The position numbers and the translations under genes were made by a program. A stretch of 64,000 bases of DNA from Noviherbaspirillum humi (GTDB lineage Bacteria; Pseudomonadota; Gammaproteobacteria; Burkholderiales; Burkholderiaceae_D), in assembly GCF_900188095.1 (NCBI RefSeq), contig NZ_FZOT01000002.1:558001-622000 (forward strand), given 5' to 3'. A model generated the notes under the pieces. The model did no database searches. It was not told where the DNA came from and worked only from the letters and a program-made list of their open reading frames with translations. Below are positions 12,988 to 22,251 of the stretch, one piece after another. Numbering within the stretch: the first letter of the stretch is position 1; each line of letters begins with the position of its first letter.

Positions 12988-13350
12988 ATTGGGTAGTCAG
13001 GTCCTGAACCTCACCCACGGTTGCGCTTGCAAGCGCAACCGGCTTCGCAGGCGCGGAGCGGTGCTCCGCGAAACCCCTGCTAGGCCCCTAACCTTCCCCT
13101 TGAAGGGGGGACTGGGTAGTCAGGTCCTGAGCCTCACCCACGGTTGCGCTTGCAAGCGCAACCGGCTTCGCAGGCGCGGAGCGGTGCTCCGCGAAACTCC
13201 TGCTACGCCCCTAACCCTCCCCTTGAAGGGGGGACTGGGTAGTCAGGTCCTGAGCCTCACCCACGGTTGCGCTTGCAAGCGCAACCGGCTTCGCAGGCGC
13301 GGAGCGGTGCTCCGCGAAACCCCTGCTACGCCCCTCTCCTTGAAAGGGAG
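12985..13350. repeat. Three tandem 123-bp repeat units
   Basis: Units begin at about 12991, 13114 and 13237 (gggtagtcaggtcctga...), exactly 123 bases apart and nearly identical; the third is cut short. Each holds a perfect 22-base palindrome (ggttgcgcttgcaagcgcaa plus cc, at 13019-13040, 13142-13163 and 13265-13286), a hairpin gcggagc-ggt-gctccgc, and a copy of the right end of the flanking dispersed element. An open frame runs through the array only because 123 is divisible by three; it is not a plausible gene. Confidence 0.85.
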
Positions 13351-13458
13351 GGTCTTTCTCTATGAGTTTTGGCTGCTCAGCCTCATCGACGGCCACTTCT
13401 GCCGCCGCGAACAACACTTACAGAAGACTACAGAAGACAATTCCCTGCGAACCCCACC

Positions 13459-13881
13459 ATGCTCTGGATAAAATCCCTCCACATCATCTTCATCGCGTCC
13501 TGGTTCGCCGGCCTGTTTTACCTGCCGCGCATCTTCGTCAACCTGGCGATGGAAACCGACGCCACCGCCACCGCCCGCCTGCTGCTCATGGCGCGCAAGC
13601 TGTACCGTTTCATGACCATCCTGGCAGTGCCGGCGCTCGTCTTCGGCCTCTGGCTGTGGCTGGGATACGGCATCGGCAAGGGGCCGGGCAATTACTGGCT
13701 GCATGCGAAGCTCGCCATCGTGGTGCTGCTGATCGGCTACCATCATGCCTGCGGCAGCCTGCTGCGCAAGTTCGAGCAAGGCCGCAACCGGCGCAGCCAC
13801 ACCTGGTACCGATTCTTCAACGAAGCGCCGGTGCTGGCCTTGTTCGCCGTTGTCATCCTGGTCGTCGTCAAGCCGTTCTGA
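13459..13881 (+). CDS. hemJ: Protoporphyrinogen oxidase HemJ (CopD-like membrane protein)
   Basis: A 140-residue protein with four hydrophobic segments, starting MLWIKSLHIIFIASWFAGLF. The conserved His (residue 8) and the FYLPR motif place it in the HemJ family, which oxidises protoporphyrinogen IX in haem synthesis in bacteria lacking HemG or HemY. The frame is open upstream, but the ATG at 13459 precedes the first helix directly. It lies 21 bases before the next gene. HemJ assignment rests on family features; some relatives are annotated only as CopD family. Confidence 0.85.
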   Translation: MLWIKSLHIIFIASWFAGLFYLPRIFVNLAMETDATATARLLLMARKLYRFMTILAVPALVFGLWLWLGYGIGKGPGNYWLHAKLAIVVLLIGYHHACGSLLRKFEQGRNRRSHTWYRFFNEAPVLALFAVVILVVVKPF

Positions 13882-13902
13882 AACCCATTCACGGAGCCCG
13901 CC

Positions 13903-14508
13903 ATGGCAAAAACCTGCGACTACTTTTTTACTCCCCAATCGCCCTGGGCCTATCTCGGCCATGAACGCTTCGCCGCGCTGGCGAAGCAATACGGCGTGCA
14001 GATCAGCATCAAGCCCTGCGACATGGGCAAGGTCTTCAGCGTCTCCGGCGGCTTGCCGCTGGCCAAGCGCGCGCCGCAGCGCCAGGCTTACCGGCTGGTT
14101 GAACTGAAGCGCTGGAGCGAACACCTCGGCATGCCGCTCAACCTGCAGCCGAAGTTCTTCCCGGTGTCGGGCGATGCGGCGGCCAAGCTCATCATCGCTG
14201 CCCGCATTGCTCATGGCACCGAGGCCGCGATGCGCCTCACCGGCGCCATCATGCGCGCCGTCTGGGCAGAGGAAAAGAACATCGCCGATGCCGGCTGCCT
14301 GGCCGGCCTGGCAACCGATGCCGGCCTCGACGGCAAAGTCTTGCTGCAAAGCGCCGACACCGCCGCCGTGCAGCAGGAATACGACCGCAATACCGATGAG
14401 GCGATTGCCGCCAATGTCTTCGGCGCGCCCTGGTATGTGGTCGGCGGCGAAGGTTTCTGGGGCCAGGACCGGCTGGATTTCGTCGAGCGCGCTTTCGGCA
14501 AGCTCTAA
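13903..14508 (+). CDS. 2-hydroxychromene-2-carboxylate isomerase / kappa GST-like (DsbA-fold) protein
   Basis: A 201-residue thioredoxin-fold protein of the DsbA/kappa-GST group. The N-terminal DYFFTPQSPWAYLG segment replaces the redox CxxC with the serine/proline arrangement of HCCA isomerases, which use glutathione. The C-terminal NVFGAPWYVV and FWGQDRLDFVE motifs are typical. Such enzymes act in naphthalene degradation, but no aromatic ring genes are adjacent, so the substrate is unknown. It is probably cotranscribed with hemJ. Confidence 0.82.
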   Translation: MAKTCDYFFTPQSPWAYLGHERFAALAKQYGVQISIKPCDMGKVFSVSGGLPLAKRAPQRQAYRLVELKRWSEHLGMPLNLQPKFFPVSGDAAAKLIIAARIAHGTEAAMRLTGAIMRAVWAEEKNIADAGCLAGLATDAGLDGKVLLQSADTAAVQQEYDRNTDEAIAANVFGAPWYVVGGEGFWGQDRLDFVERAFGKL

Positions 14509-14602
14509 CGCCGCGCCGGCGACAGGCCGGCACTCGCCGCCGCAAGGGCGGTCTGAATCACATCAATCACTCAGTTTCACCACGGACAAAGGGTTCCCCA
14601 TC

Positions 14603-15832
14603 ATGTCGCATTCATTCTTCCTTCCCTGCCCGCGCGGTCTCGAAGCCGCGCTGGCGGAGGAGATCGCCGAGATCGCCCAGCGCAGCCGCAGCCTCAGCCT
14701 CAAGGTGCACAACCAGGTGCCGGGCGGCGTGCACTGCTCCGGCACCCTGGCCGATGCCTACCGACTCAATCTGCATTCCCGCATCGCCTCGCGCGTGCTG
14801 CTGCGCATCGCCCAGTCGAGCTATGTCAACGAGAACGATATCTACGACCTCACCCTGGCGCAGCCGTGGGAAGAGTGGTTCACGGTGGACCAGACCATCC
14901 GCGTCGACATCACCGCCATCAAGTCGCCGCTGAAGAGCCTGGAATTCACCACGCTGAAGATCAAGGACGCCGTCTGCGACCGGTTCCGCGACCTGATGTC
15001 CAAGCGGCCCTCGGTGAACACCCGCGCGCCGGACATGCGCATCGTCGGCTTCCTCGATGCGCGCAATTACACCCTCTACCTCGACACCTCCGGCGAGGCG
15101 CTGTTCAAGCGCGGCTGGCGCCAGGAAACCGGCGACGCGCCGCTGCGGGAAAACCTGGCCGCCGGCCTGCTGCGGGTTTCCGGCTGGCAGCCGGGCACGG
15201 TGCTGTTCGATCCGATGTGCGGCTCCGGCACCATCCTGATCGAGGCGGCGCAGATCCTGGCCGGCATCCCGCCGGGCGCGCGGCGCAGCTTCGCCTTCGA
15301 GAAGTTCCTCGGCTTCAAGAGCGCGGAGTGGCTGGCGATCAAGGGCGACTTCAAGCCCAATCCGCTGCCGGCGGCGCCGACGCTGTTCGGCAGCGACATC
15401 TCGGGCGACATGATCGTCATGACCCGCAACAACCTGCGCCATGCCGGCATTCCCTTCGAAGTGCCGCTGAAGCAGATCGAGGCGCAGGAAGTGAAGCCGC
15501 CGGCGGAGACGCCCGGCGTCCTGCTGACCAACCCGCCTTATGGCGAGCGCATCGGCGTGCGCGGCGACAGCACCGTCGAGCACGACGAGATGGCGACCGC
15601 CTTCTTCAGCGCCTTCGGCACCACGCTCAAGCAGCGCTTCGCCGGATGGAAGGTCTTCCTGTTCACCGCCGACCTCGGCCTGCCGAAGCTGCTGCGGCTC
15701 AAGGAAGCGCGCAAGACGCCCTTCTTCAACGGCGCGCTGGAGTGCCGCCTGTTCCGCTTCGACATGGTGGCCGGCTTCAACCGGCGCGAGGCGGCCCTGC
15801 CCAAGGGCGAGTCGCCGGCCGCGCCGCAATGA
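14603..15832 (+). CDS. THUMP-domain class I SAM RNA methyltransferase (RlmL-like)
   Basis: A 409-residue protein with a THUMP RNA-binding region (about 50-160) and a Rossmann methyltransferase domain: FDPMCGSGTILIEAA as the SAM loop and NPPY near residues 310-313, typical of N2-guanine methyltransferases. It corresponds to the N-terminal RlmL part of E. coli RlmKL, which methylates G2445 of 23S rRNA, without the RlmK half. The frame is open upstream into the previous gene; the ATG at 14603 (MSHSFFLPCPRGLE) gives the family start. Confidence 0.9.
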   Translation: MSHSFFLPCPRGLEAALAEEIAEIAQRSRSLSLKVHNQVPGGVHCSGTLADAYRLNLHSRIASRVLLRIAQSSYVNENDIYDLTLAQPWEEWFTVDQTIRVDITAIKSPLKSLEFTTLKIKDAVCDRFRDLMSKRPSVNTRAPDMRIVGFLDARNYTLYLDTSGEALFKRGWRQETGDAPLRENLAAGLLRVSGWQPGTVLFDPMCGSGTILIEAAQILAGIPPGARRSFAFEKFLGFKSAEWLAIKGDFKPNPLPAAPTLFGSDISGDMIVMTRNNLRHAGIPFEVPLKQIEAQEVKPPAETPGVLLTNPPYGERIGVRGDSTVEHDEMATAFFSAFGTTLKQRFAGWKVFLFTADLGLPKLLRLKEARKTPFFNGALECRLFRFDMVAGFNRREAALPKGESPAAPQ

Positions 15833-15921
15833 CGCGGCACAGGTGATCGCCGGCTTGTCCGGCCAGAACTAAAGCCCGGCTCCCGCCTCTGACTTGTTGG
15901 CTTTCCAAGGCAAGGACGACG

Positions 15922-16995
15922 ATGAGGACTTTCCACTGCGACAAATGCGGCCAGCAGGTGTTCTTCGAGAACACCCGCTGCGAGAACTGCGGCGGCATGC
16001 TCGGGTACCAACCCGAGCATCGCGCCATCAGCACCTTCGAGCCGGTAGAGGGCGGGCTCTGGCGCAGTTTGAATCAGGCCAACGAGGGCATGCTCTACAA
16101 GCAGTGCCGCAATTATGCGGAGCAAGACGTCTGCAACTGGATGCTGGGCGCGCAAGAACACAGCGAGCTGTGCGCCTCCTGCCAGCTGACCCATGTGATC
16201 CCCGCCCTCACCTCGCCCAAGAACCATCTCTTCTGGCAGCGCCTGGAAGCCGCCAAGCGCCGCCTGCTCTACTCGCTCTGGGACCTGCAGCTCCAGCCCA
16301 CGCCGAAGGCTGACGATCCCCAGCAGGGCCTGGCCTTCGAATTCCTGGAAGACCTGCCGAACGGACCGCGGGTGCTGACCGGCCACGCCAACGGCGTGAT
16401 CACCCTCAACATCGCCGAGGCCGATCCCGCCACCCGGGAACGGGTGCGGGAACAGATGCACGAGCCTTACCGCACCCTGCTCGGCCATTTCCGCCACGAG
16501 AGCGGCCACTACTATTTCGATCGCCTGATCACCGGCACGCCGTGGGAAGAAAAATTCCGCGCGCTGTTTGGCGACGAGCGGCAGGACTACGCCGAAAGCC
16601 TGAATCGCCATTACGAACAGGGCCCGCCGGCCGACTGGGCGCTGAATTACATCAGCGCCTACGCCACCATGCATCCCTGGGAAGACTGGGCTGAAACCTG
16701 GGCGCATTTCCTGCACATGTTCGATACCCTGGACACCGCCTTCGCCTGCGGCATGATGCTCAAGCCGCGCAAGCCGCAGGAACCGGAGATGGCGATCACC
16801 ACCCCGCCCACCCGCAACACCGCCTTCGACGACATGCTCTCCGACTGGTTTGCGCTGTCCTATGTGCTCAACAGCCTGAACCGCAGCGTCGGCATGCCGG
16901 ACCCGTATCCCTTCACCCTGTCGACGCCCGTCATCGACAAGCTGCGCTTCGTGCATGAGGTGGTGTTCGCCTACAAACAAGCGGCGGTGGCATAA
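15922..16995 (+). CDS. Zinc-ribbon putative metallopeptidase
   Basis: A 357-residue protein with an N-terminal zinc ribbon (CDKC at 6-9, CENC at 20-23) and a catalytic-looking HESGH (HExxH) at 192-196 in FRHESGHYYFD. This matches the family annotated as putative zinc-binding metallopeptidase. Later conserved segments include YATMHPWEDWAETWAHFLHM. Its substrate is unknown. A ribosome site (aaggac) precedes the ATG. It ends against a terminator belonging to the convergent flavodoxin gene. Confidence 0.82.
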   Translation: MRTFHCDKCGQQVFFENTRCENCGGMLGYQPEHRAISTFEPVEGGLWRSLNQANEGMLYKQCRNYAEQDVCNWMLGAQEHSELCASCQLTHVIPALTSPKNHLFWQRLEAAKRRLLYSLWDLQLQPTPKADDPQQGLAFEFLEDLPNGPRVLTGHANGVITLNIAEADPATRERVREQMHEPYRTLLGHFRHESGHYYFDRLITGTPWEEKFRALFGDERQDYAESLNRHYEQGPPADWALNYISAYATMHPWEDWAETWAHFLHMFDTLDTAFACGMMLKPRKPQEPEMAITTPPTRNTAFDDMLSDWFALSYVLNSLNRSVGMPDPYPFTLSTPVIDKLRFVHEVVFAYKQAAVA

Positions 16996-17018
16996 AAAAA
17001 GCGCCCGGTAGCGGGCGC
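16994..17018 (-). terminator. Intrinsic terminator of the flavodoxin/pirin-side transcript
   Basis: On the minus strand a 7-bp stem GCGCCCG/CGGGCGC with a 4-base loop is followed by seven T. It lies 30 bases past the flavodoxin stop. The plus-strand side is followed only by a broken T-run, so it works mainly for the minus strand. Confidence 0.85.
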
Positions 17019-17047
17019 CTTGCTTTCAGATAGGGTCTGCCAATGCA

Positions 17048-17626
17048 TCAGCCGATGTGCTTGAAGGCGGCGGCGGTGCGCGCCACCCGCTCGCCGAAAG
17101 CGCGGGCGGATGCCAGGTCGCCGGGCAGCGGGCCTTCCTCCGGCGAGGAGTCGGACGGGCTCTGCGCCATCAGGCCGGTGGAGAAGCCGAGCCAGTTGGC
17201 GTCGTTGCGCTGCGCCGCCTTGGTATTGGACGGCAGCACGCCGGGGCCGACCCAGATCATGCCGTGCTGCATGGCCAGGGTGAACAGATAGTTCAGGGTG
17301 CCGGCCTTGTCGCCGTTGATCGAGGCGGAGTTGGTGAAGCCGGCGGCGATCTTGTCCTTCCAGGCCTGGGCGAACCAGGGCTTGGAGCTGGCATCGGCGA
17401 ACTTCTTGAACTGCCACGACGGCCCGCCCATGTAGGTGGGCGTGCCGAAGACGACGGCGTCGGCGGCCTGCAGCGCAGCCCAGGCCTGTTCGGCGATGTT
17501 GCCGTCGGCGTCGATGGCGATCAGTTCCGGCTGGGCGTCGGCGTCGAGCACGCCTGCCTGCACGGCTTCGGCCTGCTTCTTGGTATGGCCGTAGCCGGAG
17601 TGGTAAACGATGGCGATCTTCTTCAT
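17048..17626 (-). CDS. Flavodoxin-fold NAD(P)H-dependent oxidoreductase (WrbA-like)
   Basis: A 192-residue flavodoxin-fold protein. The FMN phosphate loop is HSGYGHTKKQA near residues 9-19, and GTPTYMGGPSWQFK binds the isoalloxazine ring, as in WrbA quinone reductases. The ATG at 17626 has GGAAGG upstream; an earlier in-frame ATG adds five residues that include that site. It lies 83 bases downstream of the pirin gene on the same strand. A two-electron quinone reductase role protecting against redox cycling is inferred from family. Confidence 0.85.
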   Translation of the reverse strand: MKKIAIVYHSGYGHTKKQAEAVQAGVLDADAQPELIAIDADGNIAEQAWAALQAADAVVFGTPTYMGGPSWQFKKFADASSKPWFAQAWKDKIAAGFTNSASINGDKAGTLNYLFTLAMQHGMIWVGPGVLPSNTKAAQRNDANWLGFSTGLMAQSPSDSSPEEGPLPGDLASARAFGERVARTAAAFKHIG

Positions 17627-17709
17627 GTTCTTTCCTTCCAAAAAATCCGGGTAAAGCGATGCCCTGCCCGCCGGGCGGGCATCGCGCGTCTTGATAACAG
17701 CCAGGGTGG

Positions 17710-18408
17710 TTAAACCAGGTCGAACAGCAGCACTTCCGCCTGCTCGCCGTCGCTGATTTCGATGCGGGCTTCCTGCACCGCCTTCAGCGCGTCGCCTTCC
17801 TTCAGTACCACGCCGTTGACCGTGACCTTGCCGCGCGCCACATGCACATAGGCGCGGCGGCCTTCGGCCAGCTCGAACGCGGCCTTCTCGTCGCCGTCGA
17901 ACAGGCCCACATGCACCCGAGCATCCTGATGGATGGTGACCGACCCATCGCTGCCGTCCGGGCTGGCGATCAGCCGCAGGCGGCCGCGCTTGTCTTCCGT
18001 CGAGAAATTCTTCTCTTCGTAGCTCGGCGGGATGCCGACGACGTTCGGCTCGATCCAGATCTGCAGCAGGTGGGTCTTGCCTTCGCGCTCATGGTTGTAC
18101 TCCGAGTGCATGACGCCGGTGCCGGCGCTCATGCGCTGCACGTCGCCCGGCTTGATGACGCTGCCGTTGCCCATGCTGTCCTGGTGGGCGAGGCGGCCCT
18201 CCAGCACGTAGCTGATGATTTCCATGTTGCGGTGGCCGTGCATGCCGAAGCCGCGGCCGGCCTCGATCCAGTCGTCGTTGATCACGCGCAGCGGGCCGAA
18301 ACCCATGTGCTGCGGGTCGTAGTATTCGGCAAACGAAAAGCTGAAATGCGAGTCCAGCCAGCCGTGGTTGACATGTCCCCGTTCCTCGCTGCGACGTAGT
18401 TCGATCAT
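17710..18408 (-). CDS. Pirin family protein (YhhW-like quercetinase)
   Basis: A 232-residue bicupin. The metal ligands seen in E. coli YhhW are all present: H57, H59, H101 and E103 (HGHRNMEI, HSEYNHE). YhhW has quercetin 2,3-dioxygenase activity in vitro. The start at 18408 (MIELRRSEERG) follows AAGGAC and gives nearly the same length as YhhW. It is divergent from a LysR regulator, 121 bases away, and upstream of the flavodoxin gene, suggesting a small redox or quinone-stress group under LysR control. Confidence 0.9.
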   Translation of the reverse strand: MIELRRSEERGHVNHGWLDSHFSFSFAEYYDPQHMGFGPLRVINDDWIEAGRGFGMHGHRNMEIISYVLEGRLAHQDSMGNGSVIKPGDVQRMSAGTGVMHSEYNHEREGKTHLLQIWIEPNVVGIPPSYEEKNFSTEDKRGRLRLIASPDGSDGSVTIHQDARVHVGLFDGDEKAAFELAEGRRAYVHVARGKVTVNGVVLKEGDALKAVQEARIEISDGEQAEVLLFDLV

Positions 18409-18529
18409 TTTCTTGTCCTTTCGTGCAAATTGTTTGCGCATGTCTGGTGTGACGTGTACTACTATAAGGACGACGAAGCATAATAAAAAGATCAGTTTTC
18501 AGTACGATTCATTCAAATTTTTTGAAGAC

Positions 18530-19447
18530 ATGACCCTGACCCTGGAAGCCCTGCGCATCCTCGACGCCATCGATCGCCGGCGCAGCTTCGCCGGCGCCGC
18601 CGCCGAACTCGACAAAGTGCCGTCGGCGCTGACCTATACCGTGCGCAAGCTGGAGGATGAGCTGGACGTGCTGCTGTTCGACCGGCGCGGCCATCGCGCC
18701 AGGCTCACACCCGCCGGCGAGGAGTTGCTCAGCGAGGGCCGCAACCTGCTGCGCGCCGCCGACGAACTGGAACGCCGCGTCAAGCGCGCCGCCAGCGGCT
18801 GCGAGGTGGAGCTGCGCATCGTGCTCGACAGCATGATTCCATTCGAATGCCTGTTGCCGCTGCTGGCGGAGTTCGACGCAGCTGGCTACGGCACCCGGCT
18901 GCGCTTCTCGCAGGAAGTGCTGTCCGGCGTGTGGGAAGCCCTGCTGACCGGCCGCGCCGACCTCGCCATCGGCGCCGCCCACGACGGCCCGGAGGCGGTG
19001 CGCATGAGCGGCGGCTTCCGCACCCGGAACCTGACGCCGATCGAATGGGTGTTCGCGGTGGCGCCCGGGCATCCCCTGGCGGCGGAAACGGAACCGCTGC
19101 CGGCCAGCCTGATCCAGCAGCACCGGGCGGTGGCGGTGGGCGATACCAGCCGCACCCTGCCGCTGATGAATGCCGGCCTCCTGAGCGGCCAGGACACGCT
19201 GACGGTGCCCTCGGTGCAGGCGAAGCTGGCGGCGCAGCTCGCCGGCCTCGGCTGCGGCCACCTGCCGCGCCGCCTCGCCCAGCCCTACCTCGCCGATGGC
19301 CGCCTGGTGGCCAAGGCGACGGTGGAAACCCGCGGCGTCAGCCAGCGCCAGATCGCCTGGCGCGCCGATGCGCGCGGCAAGTCGTTGAAATGGTTCCTGA
19401 ACCGGCTGGGCGATGCCCATCTTCAGGAAGCGATGCTGGGAGGATGA
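18530..19447 (+). CDS. LysR family transcriptional regulator
   Basis: A 305-residue regulator with an N-terminal winged helix-turn-helix ([36 protein letters not shown], here split as seen around residues 6-41) and a periplasmic-binding-protein-like effector domain. The ATG at 18530 starts the normal LysR N-terminus; the open frame runs further upstream into the pirin gene. Being divergent from the pirin gene, it is the likely regulator of that gene. It ends four bases before gluQ. Confidence 0.88.
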   Translation: MTLTLEALRILDAIDRRRSFAGAAAELDKVPSALTYTVRKLEDELDVLLFDRRGHRARLTPAGEELLSEGRNLLRAADELERRVKRAASGCEVELRIVLDSMIPFECLLPLLAEFDAAGYGTRLRFSQEVLSGVWEALLTGRADLAIGAAHDGPEAVRMSGGFRTRNLTPIEWVFAVAPGHPLAAETEPLPASLIQQHRAVAVGDTSRTLPLMNAGLLSGQDTLTVPSVQAKLAAQLAGLGCGHLPRRLAQPYLADGRLVAKATVETRGVSQRQIAWRADARGKSLKWFLNRLGDAHLQEAMLGG

Positions 19448-19451
19448 GGCG

Positions 19452-20321
19452 ATGAGCGCATACGTCGGCCGCTTCGCGCCCTCGCCTACCGGGCCGCTGC
19501 ACCAGGGTTCGCTGGTCGCCGCCCTCGCCAGCCATCTCGACGCCCGCGCCCATGGCGGACGCTGGCTGGTGCGCATCGAGGACATCGACGAGGCGCGCGC
19601 CCTGCCCGGCGCAGCGGAGGATATCCTGCGCACGCTGGCGGCGTTCGGCATGCAGGCCGACGGCGAAGTGGTCTGGCAGAGCCGGCGCAAGCCGCTCTAC
19701 GAAGCGGCCTTCGCCCGGCTCGGCAGCCATGCCTATCCCTGCGGCTGCACCCGGCGCGAGATTGCGGACTCGCGCCTCGGCGTGGCGTCGGACGGCGCCG
19801 CCATCTATCCCGGCACCTGCCGCCATGGCCTGGCGCCCGGCAAGGCGGCGCGGGCCTGGCGCCTGCGGGTGCCCGACCCGGGCAGCGACCGCATCTGCTT
19901 CGACGACCGCTGGCTCGGCGAGATATGCCAGGACCTGGCGAGCGAGGTCGGCGACTTCGTGCTCAGGCGGGCCGACGGCTTCTGGGCTTATCAGCTGGCG
20001 GTCGTGGTGGATGACGACGACCAGGGCGTGACCCATGTGGTGCGCGGAGCGGATTTGCTGGAGTCGACGCCGCGGCAGATTTACCTGCAGCGGATGCTCG
20101 GCTTGGCGCAGCCATCCTACCTGCATGTGCCGGTGGTGACGAATGCGGCCGGGGAGAAATTGTCGAAGCAGACCGGCGCGCTGGCGCTGGATGTCGGGCG
20201 GCCGCTGGACGGATTGATGGCGGCGGCGCGGTTTCTGGGGTTGGGAGTGGAGGCGGGCTCGGTGGAGGCGTTTTGGGAGCGGGCGGTGGCGGGATGGAAA
20301 AGGAGGATTACGCTTCCATAA
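19452..20321 (+). CDS. gluQ: Glutamyl-Q tRNA(Asp) synthetase
   Basis: A 289-residue GluRS paralogue lacking the anticodon-binding domain. The HIGH-equivalent region is [14 protein letters not shown] (residues 8-21), the zinc-binding cysteines are in CGCTRRE and GTCRHG, and the KMSKS-like motif is KLSKQ. It attaches glutamate to queuosine at the wobble position of tRNA-Asp. The start at 19452 has GGAGG upstream and lies four bases after the LysR stop, implying coupled expression. The last codons have lower GC discipline before the following repeat element. Confidence 0.93.
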   Translation: MSAYVGRFAPSPTGPLHQGSLVAALASHLDARAHGGRWLVRIEDIDEARALPGAAEDILRTLAAFGMQADGEVVWQSRRKPLYEAAFARLGSHAYPCGCTRREIADSRLGVASDGAAIYPGTCRHGLAPGKAARAWRLRVPDPGSDRICFDDRWLGEICQDLASEVGDFVLRRADGFWAYQLAVVVDDDDQGVTHVVRGADLLESTPRQIYLQRMLGLAQPSYLHVPVVTNAAGEKLSKQTGALALDVGRPLDGLMAAARFLGLGVEAGSVEAFWERAVAGWKRRITLP

Positions 20322-20328
20322 AGGATTT

Positions 20329-20444
20329 CCTCACCTTTCAAGGGGAAGGCTAGGAGGGGGATGGGTTTCTTCTGCGACTTGAGAACGTCCTTTAATCGCT
20401 ACAGAAACCCATCCCCACCCTGCCCCTCCCCTTGAAGGGGAGGG
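20329..20444. repeat. Palindromic dispersed element, copy 2
   Basis: A second copy of the element at 12871-12987, between the convergent ends of gluQ and rhlE. It shares gaggggg-atgggtttctt on the left and acagaaacccatccccaccc plus ctccccttgaaggggag on the right, with different central bases. The homology continues past the element into tggtagtcag...ttaacct, the start of the 123-bp unit of the first locus, but here no tandem array follows. Confidence 0.75.
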
Positions 20445-20491
20445 AACTGGTAGTCAGACCCTTAACCTATGCATGCTCAAACCGCATTCTC

Positions 20492-21922
20492 TCACCGCTT
20501 CCCCAACCCCCCCAGCAGCGCAGCCACCTTCGGCTTCTTCGCCGTCGGCGCCGCACGCTCTTCCTCCTCGCGCCTGTCGGCATCGGAAGGCTCCTGCGGT
20601 TCGTAGGGCTTGAGGAACCAGGGGTCGATCTTTTCCCGGCGCGGCGCGCCGTAGCCGCCACGGTCGCTGCGGGCGGGACGCGAAGACACGGCGCCCTCTT
20701 CCCGGCGCGGGCGGCGCTCCCGCTCCACCTCGCGCACCGGATTGAAGCCTTCCAGCTCCAGCGGCGGCAGGGTGCGCTTGATCAGCTTCTGGATATCGGC
20801 CAGGAAGCGCGCGTCCTTGTCGGTGTAGAGGGAAATGGCATCGCCGCTGGCGCCGGCGCGGCCGGTGCGGCCGATGCGGTGCACGTAATCCTCGGCGTTG
20901 TACGGCAGGTCGAAATTGATCACGCAGGGCAGCTCGGCGATGTCCAGGCCGCGCGCCGCGACGTCGGTCGCCACCAGCACTTCGATGCCGCCCTGCTTGA
21001 AGGCGTCCAGCGCCGCCATGCGCTCCAGCTGGCTCTTGTCGCCGTGGATGGCGGACGCCTTGATGCCTTCCTTCTCCAGGTGCCGCGCCAGGCGCGAGGC
21101 GCCGATCTTGGTGTTGGAGAACACGATCACCTGCTTCAGCCCGCGCGAACGCACCAGGTGGCTCACGGCATCGGGCTTGGCATCCTCGTCCACCTTGTAC
21201 AGCACCTGGGTGACGTTGTCGGCGGTGGCGTTGCTGCGCGCCACTTCGATGGTGGTCGGGTTCTGCAGGAAGGTATTGGCCAGCTTCTTGATTTCCGGGG
21301 AGAAGGTTGCGGAGAACATCAGGCTCTGGCGCTTCTGCGGCAGCAGGTTGATGATGCGCTGCAGGTCCGGCAGGAAGCCCATGTCGAGCATGCGGTCGGC
21401 CTCGTCCAGCACCAGGATCTGGGTCTGGGCCAGGCTGACCGTCTTCTGCTGAACATGGTCGAGCAGGCGGCCCGGGGTGGCGATCAGGATCTCCACGCCG
21501 TTGCGCAGGGCGGTGGTCTGCGGCGCCATGTCGACGCCGCCGAACACCACCGTCGAGCGCAGCGGCGTATGGCGGGAATAGGCGGCGACGTTGTCGGCGA
21601 CCTGGTCGGCCAGCTCGCGCGTCGGCGTCAGGATCAGCGCCCGCACGGGATGCCGCGCCGGCGAGGCGCTGGTGTTGGCATGCTGCAGCAGCTGCTGGAT
21701 GATGGGCAGCGAAAAGCCGGCGGTCTTGCCGGTGCCGGTCTGGGCCGCGCCCATCACGTCCCGGCCCTGCAGCACGATCGGGATCGCCGCCGCCTGGATC
21801 GGGGTCGGGTGGATATAGCCCTGATCGGTCAGCGCCTGCAGGATGGCGGGCGCCAGGCCGAAATCGTCGAAGCGCACTGCGGTGGAAGGTTTCTGCTCGG
21901 TTGCTAACTGGGTGTCGGACAT
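20492..21922 (-). CDS. rhlE: DEAD-box RNA helicase (RhlE-like)
   Basis: A 476-residue DEAD-box helicase: Q-motif upstream of AQTGTGKT (motif I), PTRELA, TPGRLLDH, DEAD (in LVLDEADRMLDMGF), SAT, and HRIGRTGRAG in domain 2. A basic, low-complexity tail of about 90 residues follows. RhlE proteins remodel RNA in ribosome assembly and decay. The frame is open to 22108, but the ATG at 21922 (MSDTQLATEQ) begins the conserved part. A TATAAT lies about 155 bases upstream (minus strand, 22082-22077), so a long 5' leader is possible. Confidence 0.92.
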   Translation of the reverse strand: MSDTQLATEQKPSTAVRFDDFGLAPAILQALTDQGYIHPTPIQAAAIPIVLQGRDVMGAAQTGTGKTAGFSLPIIQQLLQHANTSASPARHPVRALILTPTRELADQVADNVAAYSRHTPLRSTVVFGGVDMAPQTTALRNGVEILIATPGRLLDHVQQKTVSLAQTQILVLDEADRMLDMGFLPDLQRIINLLPQKRQSLMFSATFSPEIKKLANTFLQNPTTIEVARSNATADNVTQVLYKVDEDAKPDAVSHLVRSRGLKQVIVFSNTKIGASRLARHLEKEGIKASAIHGDKSQLERMAALDAFKQGGIEVLVATDVAARGLDIAELPCVINFDLPYNAEDYVHRIGRTGRAGASGDAISLYTDKDARFLADIQKLIKRTLPPLELEGFNPVREVERERRPRREEGAVSSRPARSDRGGYGAPRREKIDPWFLKPYEPQEPSDADRREEEERAAPTAKKPKVAALLGGLGKR

Positions 21923-22251
21923 GGTCTCTTTGAATCGCCGCCGCGACGGCATTGCCTTGCTACATGAAAGGATCAGGACCGATGGCGGCAATGGCCGATG
22001 GAGGCCATGCCCGCGCTGCGCCGGCCGGGGCCGGGAAGCGCCGCGGTCCTGCCCCAGCGCTTCGGATAACCTTTCATTATACGCCTGCGAAAAATACCTG
22101 CTTGACACAAGTCGATCAGGCTAGCCTTGTTCCGGCGCAAACGCTTCTTGAGACCGTGGCAAGCAAGAAAAATTGCATGCCGGACGAATAATTCTCTGCT
22201 TCGCAGGCAGTCGCTATCATTACGTCAACGAAACCCATGACAGGCCCCCTC

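Noticed and set aside
12985..13350. CRISPR array
   Set aside because: The repeated unit is 123 bases with no unique spacers and no cas genes nearby.
12974..13471. 165-codon protein made of repeated segments
   Set aside because: Arises only because the 123-bp repeat is a multiple of three; no ribosome site and it is non-coding repeat sequence.
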